DNA of 35,129 nt from CAVRZR01 sp964354215 (GTDB lineage: Bacteria; Actinomycetota; Coriobacteriia; Anaerosomatales; CAVRZR01), in NCBI GenBank assembly GCA_964354215.1, contig CAYGYT010000020.1, forward strand, positions 1 to 35,129. The letters are read 5' to 3'. Each line of letters starts with the position of its first letter. Position 1 is the first letter of the stretch. The position numbers and the translations under genes were made by a program. A model generated the notes under the pieces. That model ran no database searches and had not been told where the DNA came from. It was given only the letters and a program-made list of their open reading frames with translations. Below are positions 14,967 through 23,404 of this stretch, in pieces.

Positions 14967-16808
14967 ATGGTCGAGCGCGGCCCACACACGCCGTCGCTCA
15001 CGCCAGTGAGCAACGTGCAGACACTGGCTCCGGCTCATCCCGCCCAGCCGCTCATCTTCGTCGCGCCCGAGAGCTGCCGCGAGTGCTGGGGCTGCGTTCG
15101 ATACTGCCCGTCTCGCGCGATCCGCGTTGTCGACGGCCGCTCGGAGATAGTCGCCGAGAAGTGCGTGCAGTGCGGCCTGTGCGTGTCCGAGTGCGGCAAC
15201 TGCGGGCACATGGTGCGCGACGACCTGGAGGCGGTCCGCGCGCTGCTCACCAGCGGCAGGCCGGTTGTAGCGGTGCTGGCGTCCGAGTTCGTGGCGGCGC
15301 TGCACCCGATGACGCCGCCCGAGATCGACCGGGTGCTCGAGTCCGCGGGGTTCTACGCGGTCGAGACGACGGTGATGGGCGAGGAGCTGGTCGCGACCGA
15401 GTACGAGAGCGCGCTCGCGCGCCCGAGCCACGTGCCGAGGCTTCGCTCGACGTGTCCCGTCGCCACGATGTGGGTCCGCAAGTTCCATCCACAGCTGACC
15501 GATGCCCTCGTGCCGCTCGTGCCCCCCTACATCGCTCAGGCACGGCTCGTGAAGCGTCTCTATCCCGAGAACTGCGCGGTTGTCTACGTTTCGCCCTGCT
15601 ATGCGCGCAAGGACGAGATCTTCGAGCCGGGTCTCGAAGGCGCGGTGGACGCCGCCATCGACTTCTTCGAGCTCAAGAGACTCCTCGACGAGTCGCCGGT
15701 GCGTCCGGCACCCGCCGTCCCGACGCTCGCGGTGCACCGACCGCAGCCCGCCAAGGAGCTGTCGCTCACGGACGGGTTCCCCAGGCGAACGCTTCAGTCG
15801 CACGATCTGACCGACAGCGAGGTCGTGACCGTGCGAGGGTTGCGCGAGCTCGACGACCTTCTTGAGGCAGTGGTGCGAGGTGAGCTGGCTCCTGCCGTCA
15901 TCGACATGCTCAACTGCGAGGGCTGCATCGATGGGCCGACGGTCAATCCGGGCCTCTCGCTATTCGCCAAGCGCAACATCGAAGCCGCCGAACGGGAGCG
16001 CCAGCCGGTGTCCTCGGTGAGCAGCCGCTCGCTCCTTGGCTACCTGCCGAAAGTCGATCTCATGAGGTCGTTCACGCCGGATCCGGTGCGAATCGAGCAG
16101 CCGAGCGCCGAAGAGATCGACGGCGTGCTCGCCGAAGGCGAGTTCGAGAACCGCAGCCAGGCACTCGACTGCGGGGCCTGCGGCTATCCAACCTGCGTCG
16201 ACCACGCGTGCGCGATCCTTTCCGGCGCTTCGACCTGGGAGATGTGCTTCCCGCTCCAGCGCAGACGCTTTCGCCTCGAGACCGAGCGGCTCGAGGCGTT
16301 TGCCACTATCGACGAAGTGACCGGCCTGTGGAACCGTCGAGTGTTCGCGGCCCGGCTCTCCGAGGAGGTGGCGCGTTCTTCGCGCTACGTCAGTCCGCTC
16401 TCGCTCGTGATGCTCGATCTCGACAGCTTCAAGCGCGTGAACGACGAGCATGGCCATCCGGCCGGCGACACCGTGCTCGAGGCGATCGGGGAGCTCCTGC
16501 GCACGACCCTGCGTGAGAGCGACGTGCCCATCCGTTACGGTGGCGATGAGTTCGCCGTCATCCTTCCGGGTATCACTAAGACGGAGGCGTACGTCGTCGC
16601 CGAGAAGCTGCGCGAGCGGCTGGAGGCCACGCCGATCACCATCACCGCCGCCGACCGCTCGACGGACGTGCACGTGACCGCGTCGTTCGGAGTGGCGACG
16701 ATCGGATTGCGGGCCGCCGAGGCGCTGAGCCTGCTCGAGGCTGCCGACGGAGCTCTCTACCAGGCCAAGGCGAGCGGCCGCAACCAGGTAAGGCTTGCGG
16801 TCGGGTAA
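14967..16808 (+). CDS. Ferredoxin / [FeFe]-hydrogenase-like / Fes / GGDEF fusion protein
   Basis: This 613-residue protein looks like a redox or H2 sensor fused to a diguanylate cyclase. A two-cluster ferredoxin region has Cys37, 40, 43, 47 and Cys66, 69, 72, 76 (79). A domain like the hydrogenase large subunit keeps three shortened cluster motifs: STCPVATMW (Cys163), SPCYARKDE (Cys211) and LNCEGCIDGP (Cys317, Cys320). The usual proton-relay Cys before Cys163 is Thr. A Fes-type motif DCGACGYPTC begins at Cys402. The GGDEF domain has GGDEF at 525-529 and an RxxD inhibitory site at Arg516-Asp519, so it should make cyclic di-GMP. GTG 14964 is an alternative start; GGGA lies at 14954-14957. Catalytic hydrogenase activity is doubtful. 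Confidence 0.88.
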   Translation: MVERGPHTPSLTPVSNVQTLAPAHPAQPLIFVAPESCRECWGCVRYCPSRAIRVVDGRSEIVAEKCVQCGLCVSECGNCGHMVRDDLEAVRALLTSGRPVVAVLASEFVAALHPMTPPEIDRVLESAGFYAVETTVMGEELVATEYESALARPSHVPRLRSTCPVATMWVRKFHPQLTDALVPLVPPYIAQARLVKRLYPENCAVVYVSPCYARKDEIFEPGLEGAVDAAIDFFELKRLLDESPVRPAPAVPTLAVHRPQPAKELSLTDGFPRRTLQSHDLTDSEVVTVRGLRELDDLLEAVVRGELAPAVIDMLNCEGCIDGPTVNPGLSLFAKRNIEAAERERQPVSSVSSRSLLGYLPKVDLMRSFTPDPVRIEQPSAEEIDGVLAEGEFENRSQALDCGACGYPTCVDHACAILSGASTWEMCFPLQRRRFRLETERLEAFATIDEVTGLWNRRVFAARLSEEVARSSRYVSPLSLVMLDLDSFKRVNDEHGHPAGDTVLEAIGELLRTTLRESDVPIRYGGDEFAVILPGITKTEAYVVAEKLRERLEATPITITAADRSTDVHVTASFGVATIGLRAAEALSLLEAADGALYQAKASGRNQVRLAVG

Positions 16809-16819
16809 GGGAGTCGGCA

Positions 16820-17839
16820 GTGCATGATGCGCTGCTGTGGACGACCGAGGGCGACCGCATCAGGTGCGGTCTGTGCCCACACGCCTGCCTGATCGCCGAA
16901 GGACATCGCGGCTGGTGCGGCGTGCGTCAGAACGTCGGCGGGCGGCTCGAGGCGCTCACGTATGGGCTCGTCTCCTCGCTCGCCGTCGACCCGATCGAGA
17001 AGAAGCCGGTCTTCCACTACCACCCGGGCAGCCGGGTGCTTTCTCTCGGGAGCGTTGGCTGCTCGATGCGCTGTGGGCACTGCCAGAACTGGCAGATCAG
17101 TCGGGGCTCCCCTGAAGACGACGGCGTCAGGCTTGGTGTCATGACGCCAGAAGCGCTCGTCGACCTTGCAGAAGAGGAGCGCTGCCCCGGGGTCGCCTTC
17201 ACGTACAACGAGCCCGTCATCATGGCCGAGTTCGTTCGCGATGCCTCGCTGGTGGCTCATGCGCACGGACTGTTCACGGTCATGGTCACGAACGGCTACA
17301 TCACCGAGGCAGGATTGGATCTCCTCGGCGAGGTCATCGACGTATGGCGCGTCGACGTGAAGGGATTCTCGGACGAAGCCGTGCGCCGCTTGTGCAAGGT
17401 CCGCCACGGCAGCATCGTGCGCGAGATGGCTGTGCGCGCGCAGCGAAACTGGGGGATGCACGTCGAGGTCGTCACGAACGTCGTGCCCACCATCAACGAC
17501 AGCGACGAGGAACTCACAGGCATTGCCGAGTGGATCGCGAGCGATCTCGGGCCGGACACGCCGTGGCACGTGACGCGGTTCATGCCCTACCTCGACTTCT
17601 CGGACCTCGAGCCCACTCCGATTGAGACGCTCAGGCGTGCGCGAGAAATCGGCACGCGTGCAGGCCTCCACTACGTATACCTCGGGAACGTGCTCGAACC
17701 CGGCGGGGAGGACACACGCTGCCCGGAGTGCGGGGTTGTCGCCGTGCATCGGACGGGCTATGCCACGAAAGCGAGCGGTCTACGTGCGGGGGCGTGCGCC
17801 GCGTGCGGACGCGATCTCAACATCGTGGACTCAGGTTGA
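16820..17839 (+). CDS. amrS: AmmeMemoRadiSam-type radical SAM enzyme (PflA-like)
   Basis: The 339-residue protein is a radical SAM enzyme of the COG1180 (pyruvate formate-lyase activase-like) group. The [4Fe-4S] ligands are Cys81, Cys85 and Cys88 in CSMRCGHCQNWQIS. An N-terminal Cys set (Cys16, 19, 23, 34: CGLCPHACLIAEGHRGWCGVR split) and the stretch DPIEKKPVFHYHPG are typical of the AmrS family, and FTYNEPVI is the SAM-binding region. Two C-terminal Cys pairs (CPECG, CAACG) resemble a zinc ribbon. The GTG start has AAGGGA at 16807-16812. No AMMECR1 or MEMO partner gene is in the window. Its substrate is unknown. It follows the hydrogenase-like sensor by 11 bases. Confidence 0.85.
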   Translation: MHDALLWTTEGDRIRCGLCPHACLIAEGHRGWCGVRQNVGGRLEALTYGLVSSLAVDPIEKKPVFHYHPGSRVLSLGSVGCSMRCGHCQNWQISRGSPEDDGVRLGVMTPEALVDLAEEERCPGVAFTYNEPVIMAEFVRDASLVAHAHGLFTVMVTNGYITEAGLDLLGEVIDVWRVDVKGFSDEAVRRLCKVRHGSIVREMAVRAQRNWGMHVEVVTNVVPTINDSDEELTGIAEWIASDLGPDTPWHVTRFMPYLDFSDLEPTPIETLRRAREIGTRAGLHYVYLGNVLEPGGEDTRCPECGVVAVHRTGYATKASGLRAGACAACGRDLNIVDSG

Positions 17840-17987
17840 TTCGGTCCCGATTCCTCTCCTCAAGGCCACCCGGGTGAACACCCGCCTCGCTTGCTGGGCC
17901 GCTCGGGTATCATGTGAGGCACAAGAAGCAACTACCTTCCCGGCCGTGCCGGTACCATTCCAATAGCCTGCGAGAGGTGTCTGCCTC

Positions 17988-19226
17988 GTGCCTTGCGTTG
18001 TCATCCCCACGTTCTGGACCGACCGCAGAGGTCGGCAGGACGACCGCCTTCTCGGCGTGTACGACCACCCCACGCCCATCGATCAGGACGGGATGCTTCC
18101 CGACTGCCTGCGTTCGCTGGAGAACGTGCGGGGCCTCGGGCAGGTCGTTGTGATCGTCGCGGCCACCGACACATCCGTCGAGCACGAGGCTGCCGATCGC
18201 GTGCACGGGATCCTGGCGGACTTCCCCGACATCGACACGATCATGATCGGTCCGGCGGCACTCGGCTCGCTGCACCGCCGGCTCGAGCAGATCGAGTTCG
18301 CAGACATGATCCACGGGACGAACCTGATCGGCTACGGGGCCGTGCGCAACGTCGGACTCATCGCCGCCGCAGTGCTTGGGTGCGATGAGGTTATCTTCCT
18401 CGATGACGACCAGATCGTAACGGGCGAGGACTTCCTCGAGATCGCGACGCTCGGGCTCGGCCAGAAGTTCGAAGGCAGCAGTACGCCGGTGCTGGCCAAG
18501 ACCGGCTACTATACCGACGCCAAGGGCCGCTACCAGCGGCATGATGCCCCACACTGGTCCGACATGTTCTGGCGCCAGCGAGATGCGATCAACGAAGCGC
18601 TGTCGGTCGTCGCGAAGCCGCCGAGGATCCAGCGCACGCCTATCGCGTTCGGCGGGTGCATGGCGCTCCATAGCCACATGTTCGCGAACGTGTCGTTCGA
18701 CCCGTGGGTGCTGCGTGGCGAGGACGTCGACTACGTCATCAACGCTCGCATGCACGGCGCGGACGTGTTCCTTGACGACGCGTGGTCGGTCATCCGTCAG
18801 CCGTCGGAGGTGCGAAGCGAGGCCCTGCGTTTTCGGCAGGACATCTACCGGTTCGTCTACGAGCACCGCAAGATCGAGTTCGCGAAGTCCCAGGTCGACC
18901 TTCGGCAGGTCACCCCGAAGTCGATGATGCCCTACCCTGGGCCCTTCATCGATTCGTCAGTGGGGTGGCGTGCGACCGTCACGAGCCTGCTCAGGGCAGT
19001 CTCGAGACCCGAGAAGAGCGCATACCTCTCCGTGGCACGGCACGCGATGCGGGACGCCAACGAGTACGCGCGGAAGAACTGTCAGAACTACTTCGAATTC
19101 CAGCGGCGCTGGCCGATGCTCATCGAGCGCATCTGGGACGACGTTGCGCTGAGGACGCTCTTCACTGGGGAGCGAAGCGTGGATCGTGCGGCCCTCACCG
19201 GACGGTTCCCTGTCGTGTCCGAGTAG
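17988..19226 (+). CDS. GT-A fold glycosyltransferase-like protein
   Basis: The 412-residue protein resembles family 2-type glycosyltransferases with a GT-A nucleotide-sugar fold. It starts CVVIPTFWTDRRG, where VVIPT is the usual first strand, and contains a run of acidic residues FLDDDQIV (about residues 136-143) that can serve as the metal-binding DxD motif. GGCMALHSHMFANVSFDPWVLRGEDVDYV resembles the acceptor-site ED motif. No membrane segment is evident. GAGAGG lies about 10 bases before the GTG start. The 148-base leader has a TATCAT at 17908 that could be a -10. Donor sugar and acceptor are unknown; glycolipid, compatible solute and polysaccharide roles are all possible. Confidence 0.75.
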   Translation: MPCVVIPTFWTDRRGRQDDRLLGVYDHPTPIDQDGMLPDCLRSLENVRGLGQVVVIVAATDTSVEHEAADRVHGILADFPDIDTIMIGPAALGSLHRRLEQIEFADMIHGTNLIGYGAVRNVGLIAAAVLGCDEVIFLDDDQIVTGEDFLEIATLGLGQKFEGSSTPVLAKTGYYTDAKGRYQRHDAPHWSDMFWRQRDAINEALSVVAKPPRIQRTPIAFGGCMALHSHMFANVSFDPWVLRGEDVDYVINARMHGADVFLDDAWSVIRQPSEVRSEALRFRQDIYRFVYEHRKIEFAKSQVDLRQVTPKSMMPYPGPFIDSSVGWRATVTSLLRAVSRPEKSAYLSVARHAMRDANEYARKNCQNYFEFQRRWPMLIERIWDDVALRTLFTGERSVDRAALTGRFPVVSE

Positions 19227-19229
19227 ACC

Positions 19230-20003
19230 GTGAGCGACACGGCCGTCACGCTCGCTATCGGCTTCGTGTCGGGCGTGCTCTCGGGAATGTTCGGGATTGG
19301 CGGCGGCGTAGTCACGACGCCGGCGCTCAGGCTGATTCTCGGAGCCCCGGCCCTCATCGCAGTCGGCACCCCGCTGCCGGTCATCATTCCGAGCGCGATC
19401 ACCGGCGCGATCTCTTATACACGGCGTGGCCTTGCCGACGTGCGCACGGGGGTCACGGTCGGGCTCGTCGGCTCCGGATTCGCGGTCGCCGGGGCACTGC
19501 TTGCGACGCGGGCGGGAGGCCGGGTCGTGCTGATGGCAACGGCGGTGTTGATCGTATACATGGCCGCAGACATGTTGCTGCAGACGATCCGCCCTCCGGC
19601 GACCGCGAAGGCGGCGCCGCCCGAGCGGGGCGCGAACATCTGGGGCCTCGCGCTCCTCGGCGCCGTGACCGGTCTGTACTCGGGTTTCCTCGGTCTGGGC
19701 GGCGGGTTCGTGCTCGTGCCGATGCTCTCGCGCTGGTTCGGATTCCCGGTCAAGCGCGCCATCGGCACGAGCCTCGTGGCCGTGGGGCTTCTCGCGATTC
19801 CGGGAACCATCAGCCACTACCTTCTGGGGAACGTCGACGTACACGCCGCGCTGCTGCTCATCGTTGGGGTGGTTCCTGGCGCACTCGTGGGAGCACGGAT
19901 CACCTTTGGGGCGAGCGATCGCGCGATACGCCTTGGGTTTGCCGCTCTGCTCCTGGTTGTCGGGGTGACCCTTGCCGCGAGTGAGCTGGGCTGGCTGGGA
20001 TGA
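19230..20003 (+). CDS. TauE/SafE family membrane permease
   Basis: The 257-residue protein has about eight hydrophobic helices in two repeats and belongs to the sulfite exporter TauE/SafE family (DUF81). Typical features are GFVSGVLSGMFGIGGGVVTTPAL at the N terminus, which is repeated in the second half as GLYSGFLGLGGGFVLVPML. The two copies show the family's internal duplication. Members move sulfite, sulfoacetate or other organosulfur anions; the substrate here is unknown. GTG 19230 starts 3 bases after the glycosyltransferase stop. The stop overlaps the acetyltransferase start as ATGA. Confidence 0.88.
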   Translation: MSDTAVTLAIGFVSGVLSGMFGIGGGVVTTPALRLILGAPALIAVGTPLPVIIPSAITGAISYTRRGLADVRTGVTVGLVGSGFAVAGALLATRAGGRVVLMATAVLIVYMAADMLLQTIRPPATAKAAPPERGANIWGLALLGAVTGLYSGFLGLGGGFVLVPMLSRWFGFPVKRAIGTSLVAVGLLAIPGTISHYLLGNVDVHAALLLIVGVVPGALVGARITFGASDRAIRLGFAALLLVVGVTLAASELGWLG

Positions 20004-20863
20004 CGGACGCGCTGCACGAGGCGTCGGACGCCGAGCTCGAGACGCTCTGGCCCACCGTCAGGGCGGCACGTCTCTTCGACACCGCCGAGGCCTTCCGCGC
20101 GTGGCGCGACGACGGGCCATGGCGGGTTCGGCTGGACTGGCGGGGTAATGCCGTCGTGCTGGAGGGCTGGCGGGAGCATCTCGACATCCTGCAGCTGAGA
20201 GCGCTGTGGTGCCGTCCAAGCGAACTGCGCGACGTGCTGCAGCGCGTGAAGGCAACCTCCGTGGAACAGGGCTATGGCAGCCTGCTCTCCCCGCTACTCA
20301 GCGAGAAGTCGGCCGCCCCGTACCTCGCGTCGGGGTGGGAGGTGGCCCAGCGGCTTGTTGGACTTCAGGCTCGGCCGAGGCGTGTGGCCGAGCTCTTGGC
20401 GGGCGGGGACGTCGTGGTGCGTGGGGCCGAGGAGGAGGATCTCGGACGCATCGAGGCACTCGACGCGGAGTGCTTCGAGCCGTTCTGGCGATACGGCCGC
20501 GCGAAGCTCCGAGAGGGTATGGCAACAGCGCGCATGACCGTTGCGACGTCCGACGACGCGGTCCTCGGCTATACTCTCTCCACTGTGAGCAGGGGGGCAG
20601 GGACGCTCGCCTGCCTTGCCGTAGATCCGCACAAGAGGCGTGCGGGTATCGGTCGCGCCCTTCTGGCCGAGACGGCGACCCACATGGCGATGACGGGCGT
20701 GGTGTCGATGAACCTCTGTACCCAAGAAGAGAATGCCCCCGCTCGCACGCTGTACGCGAAGGCAGGTTTCTCTGAGATACGAGGTCGCCTCGTGCTGGTC
20801 TCGGATAGGGCCCCAGGGCGGACCGCGCCGCAGAGTGGAACGGGAGTGCGCGAAGCGCGATGA
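20000..20863 (+). CDS. GNAT-family N-acetyltransferase
   Basis: The 287-residue protein has a C-terminal GNAT domain (about 140-275) that transfers an acetyl group from acetyl-CoA to an unknown amine. The acetyl-CoA loop is HKRRAGIGRALLAETATHM, preceded by strand GTLACLAVDP and followed by NAPARTLYAKAGFSEIRGR, where the Tyr is the usual general acid. The N-terminal half (1-130) has a similar size and may be a degenerate second GNAT fold. The start overlaps the TauE-like stop, and its own stop overlaps the LytS-like kinase start, so 19230-22869 may be one transcript. Confidence 0.85.
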   Translation: MTDALHEASDAELETLWPTVRAARLFDTAEAFRAWRDDGPWRVRLDWRGNAVVLEGWREHLDILQLRALWCRPSELRDVLQRVKATSVEQGYGSLLSPLLSEKSAAPYLASGWEVAQRLVGLQARPRRVAELLAGGDVVVRGAEEEDLGRIEALDAECFEPFWRYGRAKLREGMATARMTVATSDDAVLGYTLSTVSRGAGTLACLAVDPHKRRAGIGRALLAETATHMAMTGVVSMNLCTQEENAPARTLYAKAGFSEIRGRLVLVSDRAPGRTAPQSGTGVREAR

Positions 20864-22143
20864 TCAACCGCAGCACCGTGATCGACACGTTGCTTGCGAC
20901 CGCGGTGGTCGTGCTCTCCGCGGTGACCATCTACGCCCTCGCCGCGGTCCATATCTCGAAATGGGTGCTCTTCGTCGCTCTCGGCGGACTCGTTGCCGTC
21001 GCCGTCATGCTCGTGATCGCGCGTATCGTCACTCGTCCCGATCACGAGCAGGCGCTCCATTCCCACATGATCCTCGAGGTCGCGAACGCGAGCCTCGCGT
21101 ATCTCCGCACGGGATTGAACGAGGAGAGCGCTCAGGCCGTGTGTCGAATCACCCTTGCTGAGGCCGAGGCTGCGGCCGTGGCGATCACCGATACGCACCA
21201 GGTTCTCGGATTCGCGGGCATCGGCGAAGACCATCACGAAGTCGGACAGCCGATTATCACCCGGGCTACCTACGAGGCGCTCGAAGCGAACGAGTACCGC
21301 ATTCTGTCGACGAGGGAACAGATCGGCTGCCCCCAGAAGTCGTGTCTGCTGAACGCCGCCATCATCGTTCCTCTGGAACTCCGGGGAAGCCCGGCAGGTA
21401 CGCTCAAGTTCTACTACACGACACCCCGGCTGCTCAACGAGACGCAAGTCGCGATGGCTCAGGGCCTCGCTCAGCTTCTGTCGACGCAGCTCGAACTCGC
21501 TGAACTCGAGCATCAGACGGAGCTCGCGACCCGCATGGAGCTCAAGGCGCTTCAGGCGCAGATCAACCCGCATTTCCTGTTCAACACCATCAACACGATC
21601 GCGAGTCTGATCCGTACCGACGCGCCCCGTGCGCGCGAGCTGCTTCGGGAGTTCGCCACCTTCTACCGCCGCACCCTCGAGAGTGGCGACGAGCTGATAC
21701 CCCTCGAGCGGGAGCTCGAATACGTGCACAGCTACTTCAGGTTCGAGAAGGCCCGCTTCGGCGACCGGGTCTTCTTGGAGGAGGCGATCGCGCCTGATCT
21801 GCTCGTGGAACTCGTCCCGGCGTTCATCGTTCAGCCGCTTGTTGAGAACGCCATACAACACGGGATGCGCGCCGAGGCGCCCCTGCACATCCGGCTCGCG
21901 TCCACCACGACGTCCGACCGCGTGGAGATCGGAGTCGAGGACGACGGACTCGGTATGTCTGCTGAGGCGCAGTCCCGAGTGTTGGAGCCGGGATCCGGAA
22001 CTGGTCTTGGAATCGCGCTCAAGAACGTCGACGATAGGCTCAAGGGTCACTTCGGACCCGGAAGCGGCGTGCGCGTTCAGAGCACCGAAGGGGAGGGCAC
22101 AACGGTGTCCCTCGTTCTGATGACGCCGGTCGTGATTGCTTAG
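20860..22143 (+). CDS. LytS/YehU-type sensor histidine kinase
   Basis: The 427-residue kinase has two N-terminal membrane helices (about 8-30 and 36-58), then a GAF-like region (70-215), a His_kinase domain and an ATPase domain. The phospho-accepting His238 is in the hallmark QINPHFLFNTINTIASLIR. The N box is QPLVENAIQHGM and the G box is GVEDDGLGMS with GTGLGIALKNVDDRL. Classical LytS proteins have five or more membrane helices; here there are only two, so the GAF region probably senses the signal inside the cell. The regulator follows after 18 bases. Related systems (LytST, BtsSR) sense pyruvate or control its uptake, which suggests but does not prove a similar job. Confidence 0.92.
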   Translation: MINRSTVIDTLLATAVVVLSAVTIYALAAVHISKWVLFVALGGLVAVAVMLVIARIVTRPDHEQALHSHMILEVANASLAYLRTGLNEESAQAVCRITLAEAEAAAVAITDTHQVLGFAGIGEDHHEVGQPIITRATYEALEANEYRILSTREQIGCPQKSCLLNAAIIVPLELRGSPAGTLKFYYTTPRLLNETQVAMAQGLAQLLSTQLELAELEHQTELATRMELKALQAQINPHFLFNTINTIASLIRTDAPRARELLREFATFYRRTLESGDELIPLERELEYVHSYFRFEKARFGDRVFLEEAIAPDLLVELVPAFIVQPLVENAIQHGMRAEAPLHIRLASTTTSDRVEIGVEDDGLGMSAEAQSRVLEPGSGTGLGIALKNVDDRLKGHFGPGSGVRVQSTEGEGTTVSLVLMTPVVIA

Positions 22144-22161
22144 GGGCCAAAGGAGAACCGG

Positions 22162-22869
22162 ATGCTCAAGGCGCTCGTAGTCGATGACGAGGCACCCGCG
22201 CGCTCGGAGCTGCGCTTCCTGCTTGAGGAGGCTGGCGATGTCGAGGTCGTTGGCGAGGCATCCAACGCCATCGAGGCGCTGCAGCTCATCAAGGCGATCC
22301 CCTACGACGTCATCTTTCTCGACATCGACATGCCGGGTCTCTCAGGAATGCAGATGGCCGAGGTGCTGAGCGGCCTGGCGAAACCGCCTGCGCTGGTCTT
22401 CGTGACCGCGCACAGCGAGCACGCTCTCCAGGCGTTCGAGGTGGCGGCGGTCGACTACCTGGTCAAACCCGTCGAGATCGAACGGCTCAGGATCGCTATC
22501 GGACGCTTGTCCGCTCCTGAGCCTGGGGTGGGGCGGGTAGAGCGCATACCCGTCGAGAAGGCCGGACGCAAGATCCTCGTGGGCGTGGACGAGATCTACT
22601 ACGTCATGGCGAAGGACGACTACTCGTACCTGTTCACGGATTCCGACCGCTACCTCTCGACGATCTCACTCGCGCAGCTCGAGTCCCGTCTCGAGCGCAG
22701 CGGCTTCTTCCGCGTTCATCGCCGCTTCCTCGTGAATCTCGACCGCGTCCAGGAGGTCGTGCCCATGTACGGCGGTACGCTACTGCTGACGCTTCGCGAT
22801 AGCGCGCGAACGCAGGTGCCCGTGTCGCGCAGGCGCGTTCCGGCTCTGAAGAAGCAGCTCGGGCTGTAG
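22162..22869 (+). CDS. LytTR-family response regulator
   Basis: The 235-residue protein is the partner of the LytS-like kinase. The receiver domain has VVDDE at the N terminus, the phospho-acceptor Asp54 (VIFLDIDMPGLSGMQ), FVTAHSEHALQAFE and DYLVKPVE. The C-terminal LytTR DNA-binding domain (about 130-235) shows VDEIYYVMAKDDYSYLFT and FFRVHRRFLVNLDRVQEV, the family signature. AAAGGAG precedes ATG 22162. LytTR proteins bind direct repeats upstream of their targets; a candidate pair is at 23387-23404, ahead of the UspA and symporter genes. Confidence 0.95.
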   Translation: MLKALVVDDEAPARSELRFLLEEAGDVEVVGEASNAIEALQLIKAIPYDVIFLDIDMPGLSGMQMAEVLSGLAKPPALVFVTAHSEHALQAFEVAAVDYLVKPVEIERLRIAIGRLSAPEPGVGRVERIPVEKAGRKILVGVDEIYYVMAKDDYSYLFTDSDRYLSTISLAQLESRLERSGFFRVHRRFLVNLDRVQEVVPMYGGTLLLTLRDSARTQVPVSRRRVPALKKQLGL

Positions 22870-22877
22870 GTGCAGGC

Positions 22878-23351
22878 GTGATCGTGCGGCGTGATCTGCT
22901 GATCGGGGTAGTGTCCGACACGCATGGCACGCTCGACCCTCGTGTGACGAGTGCTTTCGTTGGCGTCGACCTAGTGCTGCATGCGGGCGACATCGGCTCT
23001 GTCGACGTCCTGCTCGAACTGGAGACGCTCGGCCCGGTTACCGCGGTGCTCGGCAACACCGACCACGCGATGCCCGGCTTCTCACTGCCGCTCACGGCAA
23101 CCCTCGACCTCGCGGGTGTGAGGCTCTATATGGCACACCAGTTCCGCTCCGGCGATGTGCGCGGTCTGCCGCCGGGTACCGGAGTCGTCGTGAGCGGACA
23201 CACGCACGTGCCGTGCGTCGATTCGGACGACGGCATCCTGTTCGTGAACCCAGGGGCTGCATTTCGAAGCAGACTCCCGGGTGGACGACGTACCGTCGGT
23301 CTGATTGAGATTCGCGATGGCCGCGCTACGGCGCGAATCATCGAACTCTAG
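22878..23351 (+). CDS. YfcE/MJ0936-type metallophosphoesterase
   Basis: The 157-residue protein belongs to the small calcineurin-like phosphoesterases of the YfcE/MJ0936 group, which hydrolyse phosphodiesters such as bis-pNPP in vitro. All metal-binding motifs are present: SDTHG, HAGDIGS, GNTDH and SGHTHVP, plus the C-terminal NPGAAFRSR. GTG 22878 is 8 bases after the LytTR-regulator stop; GTG 22884 is an alternative. Its physiological substrate is unknown. Its place in this string suggests co-transcription with the two-component genes. Confidence 0.9.
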   Translation: MIVRRDLLIGVVSDTHGTLDPRVTSAFVGVDLVLHAGDIGSVDVLLELETLGPVTAVLGNTDHAMPGFSLPLTATLDLAGVRLYMAHQFRSGDVRGLPPGTGVVVSGHTHVPCVDSDDGILFVNPGAAFRSRLPGGRRTVGLIEIRDGRATARIIEL

Positions 23352-23386
23352 GCCTTTCACCTGCTTCTTTGCTTCGCCGTTCGGCG

Positions 23387-23404
23387 ACCGCTCACGCCCG
23401 CTCA
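23387..23404 (+). repeat. Direct repeat, possible LytTR-regulator operator
   Basis: ACCGCTCA (23387-23394) and CCCGCTCA (23397-23404) are near-identical 8-mers one helical turn (10 bp) apart. They lie in the 166-base gap upstream of the UspA gene. The unit resembles the motif ACC(G/A)CT(C/T)A that I recall for the E. coli LytTR regulator YehT/BtsR, where the spacing is about 21 bp rather than 10. The rest of 23352-23517 shows only a TACACC and a 5-bp hairpin. Confidence 0.3.

Noticed and set aside
17868..17885. Small hairpin CGGGTG-AA-CACCCG after the radical SAM gene
   Set aside because: A 6-bp stem with a 2-base loop is sterically poor and has no U-tract, so I do not call a terminator.
20571..20576. 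TATACT inside the GNAT gene
   Set aside because: It looks like a -10 box but lies inside coding sequence about 290 bases from the next start, with no -35.
20569..22050. Long minus-strand open frame (493 codons) opposite the LytS-like kinase
   Set aside because: It is a shadow of a kinase with all its motifs; composition is low-complexity Arg/Asp/His.
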